Assembly: GCF_027111275.1 (NCBI RefSeq)
Contig: NZ_CP114286.1
Location: forward strand, 558,001-622,000
DNA length: 64,000 nucleotides
Direction of reading: 5' to 3'
Source of the DNA: Flavobacterium luteolum
GTDB taxonomy: Bacteria > Bacteroidota > Bacteroidia > Flavobacteriales > Flavobacteriaceae
Positions 1-8,467 of this stretch are shown here, in pieces. The notes beneath the pieces are model-generated. The model did not search any database and was not told the origin of the DNA. It worked only from the letters and a program-made list of their open reading frames with translations. The position numbers and the translations under genes were made by a program. The first letter of the stretch is position 1, and every line of letters starts with the position of its first letter.

Positions 1-1101
1 AATGAAGAATTGCATCCAAAAGACGACTCGTACTATTTCACAGACGAAATCGGAAATAATGCGGTTACTTTCTTAGACGAGCAAAATAAAGAGAATAAAC
101 CTTTCTTTTTATACTTAGCCTTTACAGCGCCTCACTGGCCATTGCAGGCAAAACCTGTTGACATTGCCAAATATCGAGGAAAATTTGATGAAGGCTGGGA
201 TGTTTTGAGAGAAAAAAGAATTCAAAAATTAAGAGAAAACGGCATTTTGCTTCCTAACCAAACTATTGCTCCTCGCGACCCAGAAGTTCCAGAATGGGAT
301 AAATTGACTTACGATGAAAAACAATTCTGGAAAGCCAAAATGGAGGTTTATGCCGCAATGGTAGACAACATGGATCAAAACGTTGGAAAGGTTTTAGATA
401 AATTGAAAGCTTTAAAAAAAGACAAAAACACTTTAATCATTTTCATTGCAGATAATGGTGCTCAAGGCGGATTCAATACGTATAATCCATTAAAAAGAGG
501 TTTAGTTCGTAACGACGGGCCAATCGGAACTTCTGGTTCTTTTGATTATCAGGAACAAAACTGGGCATATCTTTCTAATACACCTTTACAGGATTATAAA
601 AACAATATGCACGAAGGCGGATTCAGTTCTCCGTTTATTGCTTGGTATCCATCAAAAATTAAAGCAGGAAGAATCGATAAAGGAACGGGACATATTATTG
701 ACCTTGCTCCTACTTTTTATGAATTGGCTGGAATTGAATATCCTAAAAACTTAAATGGTGTAACTTCTAATCCGCTTGCTGGAAAAAGTTTATTGCCCGT
801 TTTATTTGACAATGCATCAGAAGTAAACCGTGGCGCTCCTTTATTCTGGGAAAGAGCTGGAAACAGAGCCGTTAGAGAAGGAAAATGGAAATTGGTTTCT
901 ATTTATCCGTCTTACCAATGGGAACTTTATGATCTTGAAGCAGACCGTGGCGAAACAACAAACGTTGCATCACAAAATCCTGGAATTGTAAATGATCTTT
1001 CTGCCAAATATTTTGATTGGGCAGACAAAACAGGAGTTGTAGAATACAGCAAATTCAAACAAAAAGGAGAATTGATTCCGGGAGCTGCTGCTAAGAAATA
1101 A
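1..1101 (+). CDS. Sulfatase (arylsulfatase family), C-terminal part
   Basis: The reading frame is open from the first base, so this is the 3' portion (about 366 residues) of a larger gene that starts outside the window. Sulfatase-family landmarks are present: a metal-site-type DNGAQGG segment, the NMHEGGFSSP stretch and the typical C-terminal sequence WELYDLEADRGETTN. Sulfatases hydrolyse sulfate esters, often on polysaccharides, usually in the periplasm or outside the cell. The N-terminal C-x-P-x-R site that is modified to formylglycine is not in view, so activity cannot be judged. The gene ends in a strong terminator and lies upstream of a sulfur-metabolism operon on the same strand. Family assignment is firm; the substrate is unknown. 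Confidence 0.9.
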   Translation, partial: NEELHPKDDSYYFTDEIGNNAVTFLDEQNKENKPFFLYLAFTAPHWPLQAKPVDIAKYRGKFDEGWDVLREKRIQKLRENGILLPNQTIAPRDPEVPEWDKLTYDEKQFWKAKMEVYAAMVDNMDQNVGKVLDKLKALKKDKNTLIIFIADNGAQGGFNTYNPLKRGLVRNDGPIGTSGSFDYQEQNWAYLSNTPLQDYKNNMHEGGFSSPFIAWYPSKIKAGRIDKGTGHIIDLAPTFYELAGIEYPKNLNGVTSNPLAGKSLLPVLFDNASEVNRGAPLFWERAGNRAVREGKWKLVSIYPSYQWELYDLEADRGETTNVASQNPGIVNDLSAKYFDWADKTGVVEYSKFKQKGELIPGAAAKK

Positions 1102-1147
1102 TTCAAAGCTTTAAAAAAATCATCTTTTTTGAATTTTAAAAGCATTC

Positions 1148-1196
1148 AAGGGTCGAAAAACGAGTTCTAAAAACTTATTTTTTCGACCCTTTTTTA
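1148..1196 (+). terminator. Intrinsic terminator after the sulfatase gene
   Basis: A perfect 13-bp stem (1148-1160 with 1179-1191, core GGGTCG/CGACCC) is followed by a T run. It lies about 45 bp after the sulfatase stop codon and separates that gene from the epsC-encapsulin operon. Confidence 0.8.
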
Positions 1197-1302
1197 TTGT
1201 ATAAAACAAAACACAAACAACTAACAAACAATACATTAAAGCCAAAATTTTTTATTTATCACCAAATAATTTCATAACGTATCAAATAAATTTCAAAAAA
1301 GA

Positions 1303-1333
1303 TTTGGATTTTATCATAATAAACATAACTTTG
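1303..1333 (+). promoter_or_regulatory. Bacteroidota-type promoter of the epsC-encapsulin operon
   Basis: TTTG at 1303-1306 and TAACTTTG at 1326-1333 are separated by 19 bp. This matches the Bacteroidota primary sigma consensus (TTTG, about 19 bp, TAnnTTTG). Transcription from here would start near 1340 and give a leader of about 340 nt before epsC. This is the cleanest two-box promoter I found in the window. Motif match only. Confidence 0.6.
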
Positions 1334-1366
1334 TCTATAGAATTAGTAGAATTTAAATAATTAAAG

Positions 1367-1450
1367 CACTACATTTTGAAAACAGCAGAAAAAATATCGT
1401 CTCACATTTTTCCTAAAAATTATACATACACTACATTTTGTTGTATGTGT
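1367..1450 (+). promoter_or_regulatory. Repeated 12-mer and hairpin in the epsC leader
   Basis: The 12-mer CACTACATTTTG occurs exactly at 1367-1378 and 1429-1440, 62 bp apart. The second copy overlaps a hairpin with a perfect 7-bp stem (ACATACA 1424-1430, TGTATGT 1442-1448) that can be extended by A-T and G-T pairs. The rest of the leader (1450-1680) holds a second weak stem around 1492-1508 and no convincing coding sequence. It could be a regulator-binding site or a structured leader. I recognise no known riboswitch. Confidence 0.4.
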
Positions 1451-1680
1451 TTCTGTTGTTAATTCCTTTACTATTTTCTTTTTAGCGATTTCCATTTAAA
1501 AAAAATGGGAAGCAAAAAGCGATTCTCTTTATTTCCCAAACACTTTCCTACTGTAATCTTATAATCACTTTGCTGTTTTGCATCAAGAGGATTATTATGT
1601 CATCAAATACTATTTAAAAGGTTTTGATTCAGATATCAGTTATGGTAAGAATTTCAATTACAAACCAAAAACCAATTGTT

Positions 1681-2565
1681 ATGAAATCTTTTTATCACGA
1701 AATAGCGCGACAACATCAGGAATTATTAATTCTTCCCGAAAAAAAAGTTATCCATCAGTTTATTGATGATTTCTTCCTTCTGCTGTATTCAAATACAACA
1801 AAGACTTATGAAACTGAGGCATCTGTAAGATATAAATTCAATCTTCTTGAAAAACAGTTTGATGAACTAGTCACCGATTTTTCTCCCAAAAGTGATTCAA
1901 GACAACAGACTGAAATCTTTTTTGAAGCCATTCCGCATTTACACAAAAAAGCAATAAATGATGCGCTTACCATTTTTACAAAAGATCCAGCCGCAAAATC
2001 CTTTGAAGAAGTCTTGTATTCTTATCCTGGCTTTTTTGCTATTGCGGTTTATCGATTTTCACATCAATTATGGGAACAGGATCTAAAACTTCTTGCCAGA
2101 ACTATTTCAGAATATGCACACATAAAGACGAGTATAGAAATTCATCCCGGCGCTCAAATCGGAGATAATTTTGCCATTGATCACGGAACCGGAATTGTAA
2201 TTGGCGAAACCACAATTATTGGCAATGATGTACAAATTTATCAAGGCGTTACGCTTGGGGCTATGAGTGTAAAAAAAGAAGACGCATTTATAAAAAGACA
2301 TCCAACAATTGAAGATAATGTGGTAATCTATGCCAACAGCTCTATTCTTGGCGGTCAGACAATCGTTGGAAAAAATTCAATTATTGGCGGTAATGTATGG
2401 CTTACCAACAGTATTCTCCCAAATTCTATTGTGTATCATAAGAACGAAATAAAAATAAAAACACTTTCAGAAAACAAAAAAGAAATCCAAAAAGACACTG
2501 CAAGCCTAACTTTTAATTACAATACAGGAGAAAGATATTTATCTGTAGATGAGCTGTTTGAATAA
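1681..2565 (+). CDS. epsC: Serine O-acetyltransferase (EpsC type)
   Basis: This enzyme makes O-acetylserine from serine and acetyl-CoA, the committed step of cysteine synthesis. The 294-residue product has an N-terminal helical domain (about 1-140) and a C-terminal left-handed beta-helix of hexapeptide repeats from about 150. The conserved D167-H168 pair sits in AIDHGTG, followed by GETTIIG and QGVTLGA. In-frame TTG (1624) and ATG (1642) lie upstream. I chose the ATG at 1681 because MKSFYHEIARQH resembles the usual start of Bacteroidota homologues. The gene lies 60 bp before the encapsulin shell gene with no terminator between, so a shared transcript is likely. Supplying cysteine synthesis fits the desulfurase cargo two genes downstream. 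Confidence 0.9.
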   Translation: MKSFYHEIARQHQELLILPEKKVIHQFIDDFFLLLYSNTTKTYETEASVRYKFNLLEKQFDELVTDFSPKSDSRQQTEIFFEAIPHLHKKAINDALTIFTKDPAAKSFEEVLYSYPGFFAIAVYRFSHQLWEQDLKLLARTISEYAHIKTSIEIHPGAQIGDNFAIDHGTGIVIGETTIIGNDVQIYQGVTLGAMSVKKEDAFIKRHPTIEDNVVIYANSSILGGQTIVGKNSIIGGNVWLTNSILPNSIVYHKNEIKIKTLSENKKEIQKDTASLTFNYNTGERYLSVDELFE

Positions 2566-2625
2566 AAATTATCAATAACTTTAAGGGATCAAAAAACAAA
2601 TTATAAACCTATTAAAACTCAAAAA

Positions 2626-3546
2626 ATGGCAGAAACAAAACCACAACAGACCGCATTAGGCGATGTTGCAGCAAGACAGCTCGCAATAGCAACTCGTACA
2701 GTTCCACAAATCGGAACCGTGACACCAAGATGGCTAACACATTTATTACATTGGACACCAGTTGAATCGGGCGTATTTCGTTTAAACAAAGTTAAAAATG
2801 CCAACCATATCGAAGTAGACTGTTCTGCCCGTGACGAAAGAGTTTTACCCAACACTTTTGTTGATTATATCGATAATCCAAGAGAATATAATCTTGCGGC
2901 AGTACAAACCATTATTGATGTTCATACCCGTGTTTCTGACTTATACAGCAAACCTTATAATCAGATTTCAGAACAACTTCGCTTGGCAATAGAAACGATT
3001 AAAGAACGTCAGGAAAGCGAATTAATCAATAATAAAGATTATGGTTTATTGAGCAATGTTGTGCCTTCACAAATCATTAAAACACGCACAGGAGCTCCAA
3101 CTCCCGATGATTTAGATGAATTGCTTACAAAGGTCTGGAAAGAACCTGGATTCTTTTTACTGCATCCATTGGCCATTGCAGCTTTCGGGCGCGAATGTAC
3201 TCGTCGTGGTGTTCCTCCTCCTACTACATCTTTATTTGGATCTCAGTTTTTAACTTGGAGAGGAATTCCGCTTATTCCTTCGGATAAACTGCCAATTGTA
3301 AAAGGAAAATCTAAAATCATTTTACTGCGTACAGGCGAAAGCCGTCAAGGCGTTATCGGATTAATTCAGCCGGGATTGCAAGGCGAACAATCTCCAGGAT
3401 TATCCGTTCGTTTCATGGGAATTAACGAAAAAGCAATTGCTTCTTATCTGGTTTCACTTTACTGCTCTTTGGCTATTTTGGTTGACGATGCCATAGCTGT
3501 ATTAGAAGATGTAGAAATAGGAAAGTATCATGAGTACAAATATTAA
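2626..3546 (+). CDS. Family 2A encapsulin shell protein (SrpI-like)
   Basis: The 306-residue protein matches the family 2A encapsulin shells first described as SrpI, a sulfur-starvation protein, and as mycobacterial MMPI. Recognisable stretches include the N-terminal ALGDVAARQLA, the TPRWLTHLLHWTPVESG segment, ARDERVLPNTFVDYIDNPREY, TSLFGSQFLTWRGIPLIPSDKLP and a C-terminal SLYCSLAILVDDAIAVLEDVE. Members have the HK97 phage-capsid fold and self-assemble into icosahedral cytoplasmic shells. No phage genes lie nearby, so this is a cellular compartment and not a prophage capsid. The next gene encodes the known cargo class and overlaps this one by 17 nt. No cyclic-nucleotide-binding domain (the family 2B hallmark) is present. 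Recognition is by sequence pattern, without a database search. Confidence 0.93.
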   Translation: MAETKPQQTALGDVAARQLAIATRTVPQIGTVTPRWLTHLLHWTPVESGVFRLNKVKNANHIEVDCSARDERVLPNTFVDYIDNPREYNLAAVQTIIDVHTRVSDLYSKPYNQISEQLRLAIETIKERQESELINNKDYGLLSNVVPSQIIKTRTGAPTPDDLDELLTKVWKEPGFFLLHPLAIAAFGRECTRRGVPPPTTSLFGSQFLTWRGIPLIPSDKLPIVKGKSKIILLRTGESRQGVIGLIQPGLQGEQSPGLSVRFMGINEKAIASYLVSLYCSLAILVDDAIAVLEDVEIGKYHEYKY

Positions 3547-5461
3547 CAACAACGGTTTACCTAACATAGACGATTTGCAGTATTTAGCAAACGAACTGTT
3601 CAAAGCCTTGCCTAACGAGTTTCCTAAAGAAATTTCGTTAAGTCCGGATAAGACTGAACATCCGCGTGCGACAAAGATTGCAGAAACGATATTGCAAACA
3701 GGAAACATTGGTTCATTAGATCAAATTCCTTTAGCAGTTCCGTCGAATGTACAACCTACTCAGCATTCCTTTAGCGGGTTTGGCGCTTCTCCTTCCGTAT
3801 CCAATTACGAAAACACAGGAGCTTTCGCTTTGCCTCCAAATGCTGGAGCAGGTTTTGATCCAAAGGGCGAAAAAAGTTCCTCAGGAGTGCAGGAAAATCA
3901 TGATTTAAACATGGATGATCCGCATACTGGTTTTCATGATATTAATTTAAATAATGGAAATCCGCAGCTGAATGAAGAATCTACTTTTTCGCCATTGTTG
4001 CTCAACAATCAATATCTGCCATTTCAAACAGAAAATTCTTCTTTTGAAATTGAATTACAGGCAGCCTTATCTTTTGTTGATACGCAGTTTAAAAAACGAG
4101 AAGATTTTCCGTTAAACGGAAATGAAACGGCAACATCGTATTACTTTTTAGATCAGAATCCTTTTGCATTTGATAGAAGAAGTACCAATATCTCCGTCGG
4201 AAATTCTTTTGATGCTAAAGAAATTAATCTTTTCAAAGGACATCATTTTAATGCCGAATTGGTAAAAAAGGATTTTCCAATTCTGAGAGAAACCGTAAAC
4301 GGAAAACCTCTAGTTTGGTTTGACAACGCCGCAACGACACAAAAACCGCAATCGGTTATTGACAGAATTGCCTATTTCTACGAACACGAAAATTCGAATA
4401 TTCACCGCGCGGCGCACGAATTAGCAGCTCGCGCCTCTGATGCATATGAAGCTGCCCGAGAAAAAGTAAAAACTTTTTTGAATGCCAATTCGGTAAACGA
4501 AATTGTTTTTGTTCGAGGCGCAACCGAAGGAATAAATCTAGTTGCTTCAACTTGGGGCGATCAGAATTTAAATTCGGGTGATGAGATTATTGTCAGTAAT
4601 CTGGAACATCATGCGAATATCGTTCCGTGGAAACGTCTTGCTGATAAAAAAGGTTTGAAGCTAAGAGTGATTCCTGTTGATGATGACGGTCAGATTTTGT
4701 TGGATGAATATGCAAAACTGCTGAATTCGAGAACTCGTTTAGTTGCTTTTACACAAGTTTCGAATGCATTGGGAACTGTAACTCCAGCCAAAAAAATAGT
4801 TGAAATGGCACACGCTGCTGGAGCAAAAGTTTTGATTGATGGCGCACAATCCGTTTCGCACATGAAAGTCGATGTTCAAAATCTGAATCCAGATTGGTTG
4901 GTTTTCTCTGGACATAAATTATTTGGCCCAACGGGAATTGGCGCTTTGTATGGAAAAGAAGATTTATTGAACGAAATGCAGCCGTATCAATCTGGCGGAA
5001 ACATGATTCAGGATGTCACTTTTGAGGAAATAAAATACCACAAAGCTCCGAATCGTTTTGAAGCGGGAACAGGAAATATTGCCGATGCCATTGGTCTTGG
5101 CGCCGCTATTGATTATGTAACCAAATTAGGAATTGAAGCAATTGGTCAGTACGAGCATTATTTACTCGAGTATGCTACCCGACTTTTAAAAGAAATTCCA
5201 GGAGTACGATTAATAGGAACTGCCAAAGATAAAGCCAGCGTTTTGTCTTTTAACTTGCAAGGCTACTCAAACGATCAGGTCGGACAGGCCTTGAACAAAG
5301 AAGGAGTTGCGGTAAGAACCGGACATCATTGTGCACAACCTATTTTACGTAGAATGGGGGTTGAAACAACAGTTCGTCCTTCATTAGCATTTTACAATAC
5401 AACTCAAGATGTGGATACTTTTATTAAAGCCTTATGGGAATTGAAAAAAGTGAGATTCTAA
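3530..5461 (+). CDS. Encapsulin cargo cysteine desulfurase (SufS-like, PLP-dependent)
   Basis: The 643-residue protein has two parts. Residues 1-238 are low-complexity and probably disordered, with short motifs DDLQYLANELF (14-24) and SYYFLDQNPFAFD (203-215). This is the extension known to target family 2A desulfurases into encapsulin shells. Residues 239-643 form a complete SufS/CsdA-type class V aminotransferase: the H360-H361 region (LEHHANIVPW), the PLP lysine K463 in SGHKLFGPTG and the catalytic cysteine C601 in RTGHHCAQP. The reaction takes sulfur from cysteine, giving alanine and an enzyme persulfide. The ATG lies inside the end of the shell gene in another frame, suggesting translational coupling and matched expression. 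The alternative, a plain SufS, is excluded by the long N-terminus and the location. Confidence 0.95.
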   Translation: MSTNINNNGLPNIDDLQYLANELFKALPNEFPKEISLSPDKTEHPRATKIAETILQTGNIGSLDQIPLAVPSNVQPTQHSFSGFGASPSVSNYENTGAFALPPNAGAGFDPKGEKSSSGVQENHDLNMDDPHTGFHDINLNNGNPQLNEESTFSPLLLNNQYLPFQTENSSFEIELQAALSFVDTQFKKREDFPLNGNETATSYYFLDQNPFAFDRRSTNISVGNSFDAKEINLFKGHHFNAELVKKDFPILRETVNGKPLVWFDNAATTQKPQSVIDRIAYFYEHENSNIHRAAHELAARASDAYEAAREKVKTFLNANSVNEIVFVRGATEGINLVASTWGDQNLNSGDEIIVSNLEHHANIVPWKRLADKKGLKLRVIPVDDDGQILLDEYAKLLNSRTRLVAFTQVSNALGTVTPAKKIVEMAHAAGAKVLIDGAQSVSHMKVDVQNLNPDWLVFSGHKLFGPTGIGALYGKEDLLNEMQPYQSGGNMIQDVTFEEIKYHKAPNRFEAGTGNIADAIGLGAAIDYVTKLGIEAIGQYEHYLLEYATRLLKEIPGVRLIGTAKDKASVLSFNLQGYSNDQVGQALNKEGVAVRTGHHCAQPILRRMGVETTVRPSLAFYNTTQDVDTFIKALWELKKVRF

Positions 5462-5468
5462 AATAAAA

Positions 5469-5499
5469 ATGAGTCAATGCTTTAAAAACATTGACTCAT
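5469..5499 (+). terminator. Stem-loop after the cargo gene
   Basis: A perfect 11-bp inverted repeat (5469-5479 with 5489-5499, ATGAGTCAATG) begins 8 bp after the desulfurase stop. The T run starts only about 12 nt later, so it is either a weak terminator or an RNA 3'-end stabiliser. A better terminator lies just downstream. Confidence 0.55.
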
Positions 5500-5543
5500 A
5501 AGAAATAGTTACTTTTTTTGATATTTTAAGTAATTATAACCAG

Positions 5544-5576
5544 AAGGCGATTGTTTCATTACAGTCGCCTTTTTAT
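5544..5576 (+). terminator. Intrinsic terminator of the encapsulin operon
   Basis: AAGGCGA (5544-5550) pairs with TCGCCTT (5565-5571) and is followed by TTTTTAT. It is oriented for the plus-strand encapsulin operon and precedes the convergent ornithine aminotransferase gene. Confidence 0.7.
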
Positions 5577-5600
5577 ATCATTAAAGTTACGGAGAATTAA

Positions 5601-6854
5601 TTAATTTCTGAACTCATTCAAAGATTTCTCGATAATTTCAAGACATTCTTTAATCTGCTCTTCGGTCATTACCAAAGGCGGAGCCAATCTAATTTTATTT
5701 CCGTGCGTTGGTTTTGCCAATAATCCGTTGTCTCTGAATTTAAGGCAGATTTCCCAAGCCAAATCAGATTCTTCATCTGTATTGATAACAATTGCGTTCA
5801 AAAGTCCTTTTCCACGAACCAACGTAATCAAGTTATTTTTTTCAGCGATTTTATTTAATCCGTCTCTTAGAATTACTCCTAAACGTTCTGCATTTTCAGC
5901 CAGTTTTTCGTCTTTAATCACTTCCAAAGCTGCGATTGCTACAGCCGCTGCAACAGGATTTCCTCCAAAAGTAGAACCGTGCTGTCCTGGTTTAATCACA
6001 TTCATGATTTCGTCGTTACATAAAACAGCCGAAACCGGATAAACTCCGCCAGAAATTGCTTTCCCTAAAATTAAAACATCAGGCTGTACATTTTCGTGAT
6101 GAACGGCTAAAAGTTTTCCTGTACGAGCAATTCCTGTCTGAACTTCATCGGCAATAAATAATACATTATGTTTTTCGCAAAGCGCTTTCGCTTTCGCTAA
6201 ATATCCTTCAGAAGGAACATAAACTCCTGCTTCGCCTTGAATCGGTTCAACCAAGAATCCTGCAATATTTTTAGATGAATTTAACGCGTTTTCAAGTGCT
6301 TCAAGATTATCATATTCAATTTTAATGAAACCATCTGTAAAAGGCCCGAAGTTTTTACGAGCTGTTTCATCATTCGAAAATGAAATGATAGTTGTAGTTC
6401 TTCCGTGAAAGTTATTCTCACACACAATAATCTGTGCTTGATTTTCTGGAATTCCTTTTACTTCATACGCCCATTTTCTTGAAATTTTTAGCGCTGTTTC
6501 AACTGCTTCAGCACCTGTATTCATTGGAAGAACTTTATCAAAACCAAAATAGTTCGTCACATATTCTTCATAGTTTCCTAATTTATCATTGTAAAAAGCA
6601 CGCGAAGTCAAAGTCAGTTTTTGCGCCTGCTCTACCATTGCATTCACAATTTTAGGATGGCAATGCCCCTGATTTACCGCAGAATAAGCAGATAAAAAAT
6701 CATAATATTTCTTTCCGTCAACATCCCATACATATACGCCTTCTCCACGCTCTAAAACTACAGGAAGCGGATGGTAATTATGAGCTCCATATTTGTTTTC
6801 TTTTTCAATCAAAACCTCTGATTTTGATGAAAGTGTTTTTTCTGTACTTATCAT
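5601..6854 (-). CDS. rocD: Ornithine--oxo-acid aminotransferase
   Basis: This PLP enzyme transfers the delta-amino group of ornithine to 2-oxoglutarate, giving glutamate semialdehyde, and so links arginine/ornithine to proline and glutamate. The 417-residue length is normal. Diagnostic class III aminotransferase features are visible: [13 protein letters not shown] (111-123), NNFHGRT (147-153), IADEVQTG with D236, and the PLP lysine K265 in [10 protein letters not shown], then [11 protein letters not shown]. The gene is transcribed away from an Lrp/AsnC regulator 224 bp upstream, a common arrangement for regulator control of an amino-acid gene. A CAAAAATA at 6874-6881 reads as TATTTTTG on this strand and may be its -7 box. 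The specificity call rests on the strong overall resemblance to RocD. Confidence 0.93.
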   Translation of the reverse strand: MISTEKTLSSKSEVLIEKENKYGAHNYHPLPVVLERGEGVYVWDVDGKKYYDFLSAYSAVNQGHCHPKIVNAMVEQAQKLTLTSRAFYNDKLGNYEEYVTNYFGFDKVLPMNTGAEAVETALKISRKWAYEVKGIPENQAQIIVCENNFHGRTTTIISFSNDETARKNFGPFTDGFIKIEYDNLEALENALNSSKNIAGFLVEPIQGEAGVYVPSEGYLAKAKALCEKHNVLFIADEVQTGIARTGKLLAVHHENVQPDVLILGKAISGGVYPVSAVLCNDEIMNVIKPGQHGSTFGGNPVAAAVAIAALEVIKDEKLAENAERLGVILRDGLNKIAEKNNLITLVRGKGLLNAIVINTDEESDLAWEICLKFRDNGLLAKPTHGNKIRLAPPLVMTEEQIKECLEIIEKSLNEFRN

Positions 6855-7078
6855 AATATGCTTTTTATTTCCACAAAAATATTAAATTTAAACAAATAAT
6901 AATCCAAAAAACAATATTTTGACTTAAATATAACAAAATCAAAGTCAAAACTTAAAATTTGCCACCTCTAAAAAAGCATATTTATTTTTTCGAGAATAAG
7001 ATTAGATGACCGTTTATTAAAAAAAAGAATTACTTTTATAAATCGCAAAAGACTCAATTTTAAAACGATTTTTACTGA

Positions 7079-7531
7079 ATGGAATTATTAGACGAATTTG
7101 ATATTAGTATTCTCAAAGAATTAGAAAAAGACGGAAGAATGGCTTTCTCAGCTATCGCCACTAATCTTAAAATATCAAATACAATGGTGCATCAGCGTAT
7201 TAACAGAATGATTGAACAAGGTGTAATTGGCGGGATTAAACCCATTATTCAGGAAAAGAAAATTGGTTACGACTGGGCTTCTTTTACTGGACTTACATTA
7301 AACAAAGATTCAGATTCTGAACGAATTATTGAAGCGCTTAAAGAAATCCCTGAGATTACCGAATGTTATTATGTAACCGGTTCTTTTACGCTTTATATAA
7401 AAATCATTGCGAAAAATCATGAGCACATGCGTCGTATTCTTTACGAAAAAATCGATGGAATTCCTGGTATTGACAAGACTGATTCTATTGTAGAATTGGG
7501 ATGTGCTTTTAAACGAAACATATCACTATAA
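7079..7531 (+). CDS. Lrp/AsnC family transcriptional regulator
   Basis: A 150-residue protein of normal length for this family. Residues 1-60 form the winged helix-turn-helix (FDISILKELEKDGRMAFSAIATNLKIS followed by MVHQRINRMIEQGVI). Residues 65-150 form the RAM/AsnC ligand-binding domain, including the ITECYYVTGSFTLYI strand. Such proteins bind DNA as oligomers and respond to amino acids. It is divergent from rocD, so ornithine or arginine control of rocD is a reasonable inference, but the ligand is not shown by the sequence. A -7-like TACTTTTA lies about 45 bp before the start. A clear terminator follows. Confidence 0.92.
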   Translation: MELLDEFDISILKELEKDGRMAFSAIATNLKISNTMVHQRINRMIEQGVIGGIKPIIQEKKIGYDWASFTGLTLNKDSDSERIIEALKEIPEITECYYVTGSFTLYIKIIAKNHEHMRRILYEKIDGIPGIDKTDSIVELGCAFKRNISL

Positions 7532-7563
7532 GAGAAAAAACATTCTTTCAAAATATAGGTTAC

Positions 7564-7597
7564 AAACCTCACAAGAATTTACTTGTGAGGTTTTTTT
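7564..7597 (+). terminator. Intrinsic terminator after the Lrp gene
   Basis: A 12-bp stem (7564-7575 with 7582-7593, core CCTCACAAG) with a 6-nt loop is followed by seven T residues. Confidence 0.85.
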
Positions 7598-7639
7598 GTA
7601 ACATAATATTTCTGATATTTGTTAAAAATTGAAGAAATC

Positions 7640-8413
7640 ATGAAAAACACCATAATTATTTTATTCAGTGCAATCTTATTCTCAAATCTTATGAATGCGC
7701 AATTAAAACCCGTAAAATATACAGAAGGAAGCCAACAGCTAAACGGCTTATTTATAAAATCTGCTAAAAAAAGCAGTAACAATCCAGGAATCTTACTTTT
7801 ACCAGCGTGGCTTGGAATTGATAATGCCTCTAAAGGAATTGCAGAAGAATTATCTAAATTAGGCTATCATGTTTTTATCGCTGACATCTATGGCGAAGGA
7901 AATTATCCAAAAAACACAGGTGAAGCAGGAAAACAGGCTGGTTTTTATAAAACAAATTTCGAAGCGTATCAAAAACGTATTGATGCTGCCTTAAAAGAAT
8001 TAGTCAAATCTGGCGCTAATGCCGATAATATTGTGGCTATTGGATATTGCTTTGGAGGAAGCGGTGTTCTTGAAGCTGCCCGCGGACATTTGAATGTAAA
8101 AGGTATTGCTTCTTTTCATGGCGGTTTAGGAAAAGATGCGAGCAGAAAAAACGAACCAATTGCTACAAAAGTTCTTATTTGCCATGGAGCTGATGATCCT
8201 TTTGTTTCAAAAGACGAAATTGCTGCTTTTCAACAAGAAATGCGTGATGGCAAAGCAGACTGGCAAATGATTTATTATGCAAATGCGGTTCACTCTTTTA
8301 CTAATCCTGAAGCAGGAAGCGATAACTCTAAAGGTGCTGCATATAATGCTGTTGCTGCCAAAAGATCTTTTGAACATTTACAGCTTTTCTTAAACGAAGT
8401 CCTGAAAAAATAA
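7640..8413 (+). CDS. Secreted dienelactone hydrolase family protein
   Basis: The 257-residue protein has a signal peptide (MKNTIIILFSAILFSNLMNA) and an alpha/beta hydrolase domain of the dienelactone hydrolase type. The nucleophile motif is G-Y-C-F-G-G with C137. The acid is the aspartate region GADDPFVS, and the histidine lies in NAVHSFTNPEA, giving a Cys-Asp-His triad as in carboxymethylenebutenolidase. The presence of an exported form suggests hydrolysis of a periplasmic ester, not classic chloroaromatic catabolism, and no such pathway genes are nearby. I chose the ATG at 7640 over an upstream TTG because it begins the signal peptide. It is the first of three same-strand genes with short gaps. 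Confidence 0.88.
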   Translation: MKNTIIILFSAILFSNLMNAQLKPVKYTEGSQQLNGLFIKSAKKSSNNPGILLLPAWLGIDNASKGIAEELSKLGYHVFIADIYGEGNYPKNTGEAGKQAGFYKTNFEAYQKRIDAALKELVKSGANADNIVAIGYCFGGSGVLEAARGHLNVKGIASFHGGLGKDASRKNEPIATKVLICHGADDPFVSKDEIAAFQQEMRDGKADWQMIYYANAVHSFTNPEAGSDNSKGAAYNAVAAKRSFEHLQLFLNEVLKK

Positions 8414-8467
8414 TTTCAAAAAACAAATACCTAAAAACTACCAGAACAAATCAATTAACACAAACCA

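Noticed and set aside
1578..1766. 62-codon frame upstream of and overlapping epsC
   Set aside because: It starts at TTG, overlaps the clear epsC start and shows no family pattern; treated as a shadow frame in the leader.
2626..3546. HK97-fold protein as a prophage capsid
   Set aside because: No terminase, portal, tail or integrase gene is near, and the next gene is the known encapsulin cargo type.
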